A stretch of 6,534 nucleotides of DNA from positions 1 through 6,534 of the forward strand of contig CAMOGO010000065.1 of NCBI GenBank assembly GCA_946614075.1, read 5' to 3'. The notes under the pieces were generated by a model that was given only the letters and a program-made list of their open reading frames with translations, had not been told where the DNA came from and did not search any database. The stretch comes from an uncultured Lachnospiraceae bacterium. Lineage in GTDB: Bacteria; Bacillota_A; Clostridia; Lachnospirales; Lachnospiraceae. A program made the position numbers and the translations under genes. Positions 1 to 5,205 of the stretch are shown piece by piece (positions within the stretch are counted from its first letter, which is position 1; the number at the start of each line of letters is the position of its first letter).

Positions 1-78
1 AAACTATTTCAGTTTTTTCTCACTTTGCGCTTGACTTTTTATTTGCAGACTGTGTCATCGTTTATATTACGGACTTGA

Positions 79-1422
79 TCAGCCGCCTATAAAGAACATG
101 TTGAAGTTTGCCGGCAGCGTTACGAGGCCAAGGGCCTTCGGAATCGCCAGCGAGAAGAACGGAATGTAGGTAACCAGGATCAGGGAGATCAGGACTACTA
201 CGAAGTAAGGCAGCAGCTCTCCGATGACCTCGTCGATCTTGATGTTGGCAATCTTGCAGCCAGCAAACAGGATCGCACCGACAGGCGGTGTCAGGGTACC
301 AACGCAAAGGTTCATAACGATCATCAGACCGAAATGGATCGGGTTCATACCGAAGGTCTGGGCGATCGGCAGGAAGATCGGGGTGAAGATCAGGACGGCC
401 GGCGTCGGATCCATGAAGCAGCCGACGATCAGCAGAACGACGTTCATGATGATCAGGATGACGATCGGGTTAGAGGTCGTAGCCAGAACAGCGGTGGAAA
501 TCGTCTGAGGGATACGGGTGAAGGTCATGACGAAGCTCAGGATTGCGGAAACGCAGACCATGAACTCGACAACAGCGGTCGTTTTGACAGAGTCAAGGAA
601 GATCTTCGGAAGATCCTTCAGTTTGATGTTGCGGTACAGGAAGCCAAGCAGCAGCGAATAGACAACAGCGATGGCAGAGCCCTCGGTCGCTGTGAAGATA
701 CCGCCGATGATACCGCCGATAACGATGACGATCATCAGAAGGCTGGGGATACCCTCCCACAGAACCTTCAGTGTCTTCTTGAGATCATAATGAGTATGGC
801 TGACATAGCCTCTCTTCTTAGCCTTGATACCGGCGAGAACCATACATCCAATGCCCCACAGGATACCCGGCAGGTAGCCACCCATGAACAGAGCCGCGAT
901 GGAAACACCGCTGGCGACCGTCGCGTAGACGATCATGATGTTGCTCGGAGGGATCATCATACCGGTAGGACCGGAAGCAATGTTTGCCGCTGCGGAGTAA
1001 GCCGGATCATAGCCCTCTTCCTTCTCCATCGGTCCAAGGATGGAACCCATGGCGGAGGCAGCAGCGACACCGGAACCGGAGACAGCACCGAACAGCATGT
1101 TGGCAACGATATTGGTCTGGGCGATCTCACCCGGGAAGAAATGAGCGATCAGTCTCGCGCAGCCAACCAGACGCTTGGCGATACCACCGTTGTTCATCAG
1201 GTTGCCTGCCAGCACAAAGAAAGGAATCGCCAACAGAGAGAAGCTGTTCGCTCCGGTAAAGTATCTCTTGGCGGAGGTCAGGAGGGCCTGCTGGGAAGGC
1301 ATCAGAACCATCATCGCGACAAAGGAGCCGAGACCGATGGAAAGACCAATCGGGAAGCCGATGATCAGTGTAACGACCGTAATGGTCAGAAGCAGGATAA
1401 TAGCTAATGTTGTTGCGTCCAT
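79..1422 (-). CDS. dctM: TRAP transporter large permease, DctM subunit
   Basis: This 447-residue, very hydrophobic protein is the ion-coupled transport subunit of a tripartite (TRAP) importer in the cytoplasmic membrane. Family hallmarks are visible: the FGAVSGSGVAAASAMG stretch (about 111-126) running into GPMEKEEGY, GPTGMMIPPSN (151-161), EGSA (247-250), DPTPAVLIFTPIFLPI (338-353) and GTLTPPVGAILF (375-386). The paired re-entrant regions with Ser/Gly and TPP/IPPS motifs form the ion and substrate sites in studied TRAP permeases. Length fits the family (about 425-450). The start is supported by GGGAGG (1429-1434) six bases upstream. It begins 12 bp after the dctQ stop, so the two are translationally close. 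The substrate cannot be read from this subunit. No clear terminator follows before the window edge. The long open frame on the opposite strand (334-1407) is a shadow. Confidence 0.96.
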   Translation of the reverse strand: MDATTLAIILLLTITVVTLIIGFPIGLSIGLGSFVAMMVLMPSQQALLTSAKRYFTGANSFSLLAIPFFVLAGNLMNNGGIAKRLVGCARLIAHFFPGEIAQTNIVANMLFGAVSGSGVAAASAMGSILGPMEKEEGYDPAYSAAANIASGPTGMMIPPSNIMIVYATVASGVSIAALFMGGYLPGILWGIGCMVLAGIKAKKRGYVSHTHYDLKKTLKVLWEGIPSLLMIVIVIGGIIGGIFTATEGSAIAVVYSLLLGFLYRNIKLKDLPKIFLDSVKTTAVVEFMVCVSAILSFVMTFTRIPQTISTAVLATTSNPIVILIIMNVVLLIVGCFMDPTPAVLIFTPIFLPIAQTFGMNPIHFGLMIVMNLCVGTLTPPVGAILFAGCKIANIKIDEVIGELLPYFVVVLISLILVTYIPFFSLAIPKALGLVTLPANFNMFFIGG

Positions 1423-1434
1423 AAGTTACCTCCC

Positions 1435-1956
1435 TTACATTGTTCCTGCAGACGGATCAGAGATCGTGCGGGAATGATTCTTCCACTCTTTGACAGCCAG
1501 AAGAATATTGTAAACAGCGTAAAAGCAGGAAATGACTCCGCAGAAAGGAATGGACGCGTAAATCAGACCCATCGGGATCTGCGTAGCTGCATCAACCGTT
1601 GCCATCTGCTGCTGGGAGATCAGAACGCCGCCGTACAACAGAACAAGGATCGAGAACACGATCAGCGAAATATTCGCGAGGATCTCGACTACCATGTATG
1701 CAGTCGGAGGAAGCTTATCCTTCACTGCCGTGATTTCCAGATGACCGCGCTCGCCAAAAACCAGCGCACTTCCGAACATGACCATCCAGACGAACAGATA
1801 CTGGGAAACAGCCTCGGAAATCGCACTCGGCTTTGAGAAAAAGTAACGTGCGACAACCTGGTAGGTGACCAGTACCGTCATGATCATCAGGATGACAATG
1901 CAGAGGAAGTTCATGATCTTATCAACGATTTTTTTTACGTTGGTAAAGGTCTCCAT
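1435..1956 (-). CDS. dctQ: TRAP transporter small permease, DctQ subunit
   Basis: A 173-residue membrane protein with four predicted membrane segments (about 14-34, 47-67, 88-112, 130-155), the standard DctQ layout. It supports the large permease and helps dock the binding protein. Family features include YQVVARYFF (32-40) at the end of helix 1, the following SEAVSQYLFVW segment (47-57), and IPMGLIYASIP (127-137) before the last helix. AGGAGGG ends six bases before the ATG. It lies between dctP and dctM, 12 bp from dctM but 142 bp from dctP, and that larger gap holds two hairpins. The C-terminal tail after residue 157 is polar and probably cytoplasmic. DctQ sequences diverge widely, so the call rests on topology, motifs and context together. 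Confidence 0.93.
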   Translation of the reverse strand: METFTNVKKIVDKIMNFLCIVILMIMTVLVTYQVVARYFFSKPSAISEAVSQYLFVWMVMFGSALVFGERGHLEITAVKDKLPPTAYMVVEILANISLIVFSILVLLYGGVLISQQQMATVDAATQIPMGLIYASIPFCGVISCFYAVYNILLAVKEWKNHSRTISDPSAGTM

Positions 1957-1980
1957 AATAACCCTCCTGAATAATAATTA

Positions 1981-2014
1981 ATGAAAGCCTGCGGATTGCT
2001 CCGCCGCCTTTCAT
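1981..2014 (-). other. Second intergenic hairpin upstream of dctQ
   Basis: ATGAAAG (1981-1987) pairs with CTTTCAT (2008-2014), and GCGGA (1991-1995) pairs with TCCGC (2000-2004). The two stems are separated by a three-by-three internal loop. In the minus-strand RNA the apical loop is GCAA, a GNRA-type tetraloop. There is no T run after it, so it is not a terminator. A 5'-end stabiliser for a processed dctQM transcript is possible. It ends 12 bases before the dctQ Shine-Dalgarno sequence (1962-1968). Confidence 0.45.
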
Positions 2015-2029
2015 CCTCATTTACTTTCA

Positions 2030-2060
2030 TAAAGAAAGAGGCGCGCGTCTCGCGCGCCTC
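2030..2060 (-). terminator. Intrinsic terminator or attenuator between dctP and dctQ
   Basis: A perfect 10-bp stem, GAGGCGCGCG (2038-2047) with CGCGCGCCTC (2051-2060) and a three-base loop, is followed on the minus strand by TTTCTTTA. It begins 38 bases after the dctP stop. Because dctQ and dctM continue in the same direction with no evident new promoter, partial read-through is the likely role: much binding protein, less permease. Confidence 0.7.
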
Positions 2061-2098
2061 CCGTAAATTACGCGAAAGCGTCTCGGTCAGATGACCAA

Positions 2099-3202
2099 TT
2101 AGGCGAAGCTACGGATAGCATCATAGATGCCCTGGGTAACATCGTTGCGGGCTGCGATCTCATCGATCAGCGGTGCGCAGTTATCCTGGAAAGGCTTGAT
2201 GTCGACTTCGGTAACGGTAACACCCAGCTCACCGGTAGCCTTATCGAAGTAGCTCTGGCGCAGCTCCTTGCAAAGCTCAAAGCCAGTGGTGATGGAATCC
2301 TTGGCAACCTTTCTCAGAGCTGCCTGATCCTCTTCGCTCATGCCCATCAGGACGTTCTCGCCGATGGTAAGCTCATCCGGGATCATCAGGTGAGAGGTCA
2401 GCGTGTAGAACGGAGCAACCTCATACTGAACCAGGTCAGTGTAGGTGATGATGTTGTTCTCAGCACCATCAAGGGTACCGGTCTGGATTGCGGTGTAAAC
2501 ATCACCCTGCGGCATCGGAGTGCCAACACCACCCATGTAGTTCATCATGGAGATCATGGTATCGGACTGCATGACACGGATCTTCTTGCCGGACAGCTCC
2601 TCAGGAGTCGTAATCAGCTCCTTGGTGTACAGGTTACGAGCGCCAAGGCCGTAAACAGCGATGGTCTCAAAACCGGATGCAGCGGTGGAAGCAAAGATAT
2701 CGTCGCAGACATCAGACTCGAAAACCTTCTGCTGATGATCCTCACTGTCATAGACATAAGGAGTACCCAGCATAGCGAAGTTGGAGTCAACGTTCTCGAT
2801 GATAGAGTTAGCAACCAGTGCCATCTCGATGGTACCAGCCTGAACCAGCTCAAGGGTCTCAGCCTGAGAGCCCAGCTGCTCGCTCGGATAAACCTCGATG
2901 CTGTAACGACCCTCGGTCGCATCATACAGATCATCGCTCAGCTGAAGCAGGGTCTTAGCTTCCGGATTCTCAAGAGTCTGGTTGAATGCGCACTTGAAAA
3001 CAGTAGCGCCAACCTTAGCATCGCCGCCCTCAGCAGCAGCGGTGGTTGCCATATCGTCTGCAGCAGCGGTGGTAGCAGCTGCATCACCAGAAGCGCTGGA
3101 GCTGGAGCCGCCATTACCGCAGGCACCCAGTACACCAACAACAGCGACACCTGCAGCTGCAGCTGCAGAGGTCTTCAGGAAATCTCTTCTTGTCATCTTC
3201 AT
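2099..3202 (-). CDS. dctP: TRAP transporter substrate-binding lipoprotein, DctP family
   Basis: Extracytoplasmic solute receptor of the TRAP system, 367 residues from the chosen start. The frame stays open upstream to 3271, but AAGGAG at 3212-3217 sits nine bases before the ATG at 3202 and the signal peptide begins there. The N-terminus has a twin-arginine motif, TRRDFLK (4-10), a hydrophobic Ala/Val stretch, and a lipobox LGAC with Cys28 as the lipidation site. A low-complexity linker rich in Gly, Ser, Ala and Thr (about 29-65) follows, containing ATTAAA-type repeats. The mature domain shows KKIRV with Arg209, the position of the carboxylate-binding arginine in characterised family members, and GDVYTAIQTGTLDGAENN (233-250). 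An organic acid ligand is therefore likely; its identity is unknown. First gene of the dctPQM operon, with its own promoter and structured leader. Confidence 0.95.
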   Translation of the reverse strand: MKMTRRDFLKTSAAAAAGVAVVGVLGACGNGGSSSSASGDAAATTAAADDMATTAAAEGGDAKVGATVFKCAFNQTLENPEAKTLLQLSDDLYDATEGRYSIEVYPSEQLGSQAETLELVQAGTIEMALVANSIIENVDSNFAMLGTPYVYDSEDHQQKVFESDVCDDIFASTAASGFETIAVYGLGARNLYTKELITTPEELSGKKIRVMQSDTMISMMNYMGGVGTPMPQGDVYTAIQTGTLDGAENNIITYTDLVQYEVAPFYTLTSHLMIPDELTIGENVLMGMSEEDQAALRKVAKDSITTGFELCKELRQSYFDKATGELGVTVTEVDIKPFQDNCAPLIDEIAARNDVTQGIYDAIRSFA

Positions 3203-3223
3203 AGTTTCGTTCTCCTTTTTTGT

Positions 3224-3293
3224 TAGATGAAAATCTATCCGGGAAGTCCATGTGACTTCCCTCTTAAACACGATTTTTCGCCGTCGTGTTTAA
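3224..3293 (-). promoter_or_regulatory. Structured 5' leader of dctP with three stem-loops
   Basis: Three perfect inverted repeats lie in series before the dctP ribosome binding site. The first pairs 3264-3273 with 3284-3293 (10 bp, TTAAACACGA arms, 10-nt loop). The second pairs 3241-3248 with 3254-3261 (8 bp, GGGAAGTC arms, 5-nt loop). The third pairs 3224-3228 with 3233-3237 (5 bp, 4-nt loop). None is followed by a T run on the minus strand, so they do not look like terminators. They may stabilise the mRNA, tune translation, or (the first) bind a repressor as DNA. No known riboswitch family was recognised. Confidence 0.5.
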
Positions 3294-3305
3294 TGCAAAT
3301 GATAA

Positions 3306-3321
3306 AACCGTTATAATGGTT
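3306..3321. promoter_or_regulatory. Palindrome AACC-N8-GGTT, possible operator
   Basis: AACCGTTATAATGGTT matches its own reverse complement at 14 of 16 positions, with a TTATAA centre. It lies just downstream of the predicted dctP start site, where a repressor could block transcription. It could instead contain an alternative -10 box (TATAAC on the minus strand), although no good -35 box sits at the right distance. Confidence 0.3.
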
Positions 3322-3343
3322 CTATTCTCCCACATACGGGGAT

Positions 3344-3372
3344 ATTTTAACCACTTTCCTGATCAAAGTCAA
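3344..3372 (-). promoter_or_regulatory. Candidate sigma-A promoter of dctPQM
   Basis: On the minus strand, TTGACT (3367-3372) and TAAAAT (3344-3349) are separated by exactly 17 bases. Transcription would start near 3337, giving a leader of about 135 nt to the dctP ATG. This is the best -35/-10 pair I found in the nth-dctP gap, judged by eye only. Confidence 0.5.
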
Positions 3373-3451
3373 GGATGTATGGGTAAAAATGCAAGATTAT
3401 TTGTATGTTTTATAGGTTATTTTTGTGAACATTCTCCATATTGTCCATGTC

Positions 3452-4162
3452 TCATGTCGGATTGTCCATATAGGCTCCTGCATATCGGCAGATATCCCTC
3501 AGGCAGCACCTTTCACAGGCCGGTGCCGTCCTCGCCGAGCAGACCTCACGCCCGTGCAGCACGAGCCGGTGGCAGAAGTTATTCCCCTCCTCCGGCGGGA
3601 TAATCTCCCAGAGTGCTTTCTCCACTCTGGCCGGATCCGTGACGCCGTCGACAAGACCGATCCGGTTTGTCAGGCGGATGCAATGCGTATCGGTCACGAT
3701 GGCCGGCTTCCCGAAAACGTCTCCCATGACCAGGTTCGCGCTTTTCCGCCCGACTCCGGGAAGCTTTAAGAGCTCATCAAAGTTCTCCGGCACCCTGCCG
3801 CCGTATGTTTCCTTCAGGATCTTCATGCATGCGCTGATGTCCCGCGCCTTCGAGCGGCCCAGGCCGCAGGGCCTCACGATCGCCTCGATCGCGTCCACAT
3901 CCGCCTCGGCCAGCGCATTGACGTCGGGGAAAACCTTGTACAGCTCCTCGACGATCACATTCACGCGGGCGTCGGTGCACTGCGCCGCAAGCCTCACGCT
4001 GACGAGCAGCTTCCAGGCCTCTTCCTTATCAAATTCCAGGGTGCATTCGGCGTCCGGATACACACCCTTAAGGCGCTCAATCACCGTGAGCGCAAGCTCC
4101 TTTTTCTCCTCCAGGCTCAGGTATCGCCCGCCGCCGTCTGTCTTTGCTTTTCTCGAAGCCAT
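3452..4162 (-). CDS. nth: Endonuclease III (HhH-GPD DNA glycosylase/AP lyase)
   Basis: Base-excision repair enzyme that removes oxidised pyrimidines and cleaves the resulting abasic site. It has 236 residues (about 211 in E. coli); the extra length is mostly a basic, Gly-containing N-terminal extension of some 20 residues. Visible motifs: LAAQCTD (58-64) with Gln61, the helix-hairpin-helix LPGVGRKSANLV (134-145) with catalytic Lys140, and VTDTH (156-160) with catalytic Asp158. A C-terminal four-cysteine iron-sulfur motif uses Cys208, Cys216, Cys219 and Cys225. Its first spacing is seven residues rather than the usual six (C-x7-C-x2-C-x5-C), with an additional Cys220. The start is set by AAGGAGG at 4167-4173, four bases upstream; the longer open frame to 4360 only overlaps the regulator gene. 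It lies 23 bp after the TetR gene, so co-transcription is likely. No terminator was recognised after its stop. Confidence 0.96.
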   Translation of the reverse strand: MASRKAKTDGGGRYLSLEEKKELALTVIERLKGVYPDAECTLEFDKEEAWKLLVSVRLAAQCTDARVNVIVEELYKVFPDVNALAEADVDAIEAIVRPCGLGRSKARDISACMKILKETYGGRVPENFDELLKLPGVGRKSANLVMGDVFGKPAIVTDTHCIRLTNRIGLVDGVTDPARVEKALWEIIPPEEGNNFCHRLVLHGREVCSARTAPACERCCLRDICRYAGAYMDNPT

Positions 4163-4185
4163 TTTGCCTCCTTGCCGCCTGATTC

Positions 4186-4722
4186 TTATGAAAAACCGCC
4201 GCCGCCAAAAAGGGACCGCATGATCCGATACATCTCCTCTTCCGTCTCCGACGCTCCGGACCGGATGTAGTTCTGCGCGATGCTGGTAAAACCGCCCGCC
4301 ATGAACTCGGCCGTGTAGCCTCTCATCCTCTCGTCCTCGCCGCTCAGGATGCAGTCGCACTGCAGCATCATGCTCCGGATGCTGTCGTACAGAAGATAGG
4401 TCAGCTGGTTTTCCACCAGCAGGCGCAGCATCTCCCGCTCGCGCAGGATGTAACGGCTTCCGAAATGGCAGAACTGGTCCAGGCAGGACGCGCTGCAGAT
4501 CTCATCGTCCGGCTCGATCCCGTAATTTTCCAGCAAGGCATAGCTGACGACGTTTTCCTTGGCCGCAAACAGGGTATAAAAGGTCTGGCGGGAAATCCCG
4601 GCCTCCCGGCAGATCTCGCTGACGCTGATCTGCGCGTAGGATTTTCCCTCCATCAGGCGCAGCAATGCTTCCGCGATCAGCCTCTGCGACTGACACGCTA
4701 CTTTATTGGTTCCACAGTACAT
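4186..4722 (-). CDS. TetR/AcrR family transcriptional regulator
   Basis: A 178-residue one-domain-pair repressor. Residues 11-65 form the TetR DNA-binding domain; the helix-turn-helix is about 31-52, with EICREAGISRQTFYTLF matching the family pattern closely, including the FY pair of the recognition helix. The C-terminal half is helical and includes FMAGGFTSIAQNYI (140-153), a segment type common in the DhaS-like branch of TetR proteins. AAAGGAGG (4729-4736) lies six bases before the ATG. Two matching palindromes lie directly upstream, so autoregulation is very likely. No efflux pump or other classic partner is visible; nth follows in the same direction and lon lies divergently. Cysteines are unusually many for the size (3, 10, 38, 76, 80, 85, 122, 124). 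The ligand is unknown. Confidence 0.93.
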   Translation of the reverse strand: MYCGTNKVACQSQRLIAEALLRLMEGKSYAQISVSEICREAGISRQTFYTLFAAKENVVSYALLENYGIEPDDEICSASCLDQFCHFGSRYILREREMLRLLVENQLTYLLYDSIRSMMLQCDCILSGEDERMRGYTAEFMAGGFTSIAQNYIRSGASETEEEMYRIMRSLFGGGGFS

Positions 4723-4745
4723 TACAGGCCTCCTTTCAATAAGTG

Positions 4746-4761
4746 CTTGACAACTGTCAAG
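4746..4761. promoter_or_regulatory. Operator 1, palindrome CTTGACA-N2-TGTCAAG
   Basis: CTTGACAACTGTCAAG is a perfect 7-bp inverted repeat around a two-base centre. A near copy lies 38 bp away, and the tetR ATG is 24 bp to the left. Size and position suit a TetR dimer site. It falls just downstream of the predicted tetR start site and contains the -35 box of the rightward promoter. Confidence 0.65.
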
Positions 4762-4775
4762 GCTGGTGTTATATT
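4747..4775 (+). promoter_or_regulatory. Candidate rightward promoter within the tetR operators
   Basis: TTGACA (4747-4752), 17 bases, then TATATT (4770-4775): a near-consensus sigma-A promoter on the plus strand, overlapping the tetR promoter back to back. Its start would be near 4782, inside operator 2. The first convincing gene downstream is lon, whose ATG is about 425 nt away, so it could give a long lon leader or a short non-coding transcript. Confidence 0.5.
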
Positions 4776-4798
4776 ACAGTTACCTTGACATCTGTCAA
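4771..4798 (-). promoter_or_regulatory. Candidate promoter of tetR-nth
   Basis: On the minus strand TTGACA (4793-4798), which is the right arm of operator 2, is followed after 16 bases by TAATAT (4771-4776). The start would be near 4764, about 42 nt before the tetR ATG and immediately before operator 1. A repressor on either palindrome would block this promoter. Confidence 0.6.
4785..4798. promoter_or_regulatory. Operator 2, palindrome TTGACA-N2-TGTCAA
   Basis: TTGACATCTGTCAA repeats the arms of operator 1 with the same two-base spacing, giving a perfect 6-bp inverted repeat. It contains the predicted -35 box of tetR and covers the predicted start of the rightward transcript. Duplication of the site beside a regulator gene argues for specific binding by that regulator. 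Confidence 0.65.
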
Positions 4799-4877
4799 TC
4801 CGATGGCTCTATCCTATCACACATCCGACGAATGTCAAGAAATGATCACCCGTAAACTGTTTCAGACCAGCATAGGT

Positions 4878-4975
4878 GCGAATTTTACGCGAGTTTTACG
4901 CATTTTTACGAGTTTTGCGTGTTTTTACGATTTTTGCGCGAGTTTACAAATTTTGCGCGAGTTCTACGCGAATTC
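4878..4975. repeat. Degenerate 9-12 bp tandem T-tract repeat, about ten units
   Basis: Units resemble GCGAGTTTTAC. T-tracts start near 4883, 4894, 4903, 4913, 4922, 4931, 4943, 4951 and 4962. The average spacing is close to ten bases, about one helical turn, which predicts a bent DNA segment. Unit length varies, so it does not behave like a coding repeat. It lies between the tetR operators and the CIRCE-like site. Confidence 0.7.
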
Positions 4976-5015
4976 CAGCGGCTGGTTTTAGGACAGTTTC
5001 TTTTTCCCGAGTTCA

Positions 5016-5042
5016 TCGGCACTCAGCTTGATAGAGTGCTGA
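5016..5042 (+). promoter_or_regulatory. CIRCE-like element (HrcA operator) upstream of lon
   Basis: TCGGCACTC (5016-5024), a nine-base spacer, then GAGTGCTGA (5034-5042). The established CIRCE consensus is TTAGCACTC-N9-GAGTGCTAA. The inner GCACTC and GAGTGC cores and the nine-base spacing are exact; three outer positions differ. GATAAT (5041-5046) overlaps its right end and could be a -10 box, though I see no good -35. HrcA is a heat-shock repressor, and lon is a heat-shock gene in many bacteria, which fits. Confidence 0.7.
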
Positions 5043-5054
5043 TAATCCCAGGCA

Positions 5055-5153
5055 GAATTGTTATCCAGACAGGATTTTACCCAGTCGGGATTTTACCCAG
5101 TCGGGATTTTACCCAGTCGGGATTTTCCCCAGACAGAATTTTTACCCAGTCAG
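5055..5153. repeat. 16-bp tandem repeat in the lon leader
   Basis: Three exact head-to-tail copies of GATTTTACCCAGTCGG (5073-5088, 5089-5104, 5105-5120) are followed by a diverged copy (5121-5136). Two 18-base variants flank them: 5055-5072 (GAATTGTTATCCAGACAG) and 5136-5153 (GAATTTTTACCCAGTCAG). The 16-bp period is not a multiple of three, so coding is unlikely. The array ends about 50 bp before the lon ATG. Identical central units suggest recent slippage or expansion. Confidence 0.85.
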
Positions 5154-5205
5154 TGTTTGAAAGGCAGGATTTCTACAAAAAATAGCTGCCGGAAAGGAGA
5201 CTTGC

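Noticed and set aside
31..68. TTGACT and TATATT as a plus-strand promoter
   Set aside because: The two boxes are 26 bases apart, too far for a sigma-A promoter.
1..78. Possible short gene or terminator after dctM
   Set aside because: A 12-codon frame starting at 58 (minus strand) has no ribosome site. AAACT (1-5) pairs with AGTTT (11-15) before a T run on the plus strand, but the stem is only 5 bp of mostly A-T and touches the window edge.
334..1407. 357-codon open frame on the plus strand, opposite dctM
   Set aside because: It is antisense to DctM, with a product dominated by Asp, Arg, Gly, His and Gln and no recognisable domain: a codon-bias shadow.
2390..3226. 278-codon open frame on the plus strand, opposite dctP
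   Set aside because: It is antisense to the DctP gene, its end mirrors the Ala/Ser-rich linker, and it has no ribosome site or family motif.
4803..4991. 62-codon plus-strand frame just after the rightward promoter
   Set aside because: There is no Shine-Dalgarno sequence before the ATG, and most of it runs through the T-tract repeat, whose unit length varies. A remnant of a lost TetR target gene is conceivable but unsupported.
5055..5153. The 16-bp repeats as plasmid iterons or a CRISPR array
   Set aside because: The units abut with no spacers, and no replication initiator or Cas gene is present. All neighbours are chromosomal housekeeping genes.
5157..5184. TTGAAA with AAAATA as a lon promoter
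   Set aside because: The -10 box is poor, and transcription would start nearly on the Shine-Dalgarno sequence, leaving too short a leader.
4919..5185. 88-codon plus-strand frame through both repeat arrays
   Set aside because: The product follows from a 16-bp repeat read in shifting frames, with no family resemblance and no good ribosome site.
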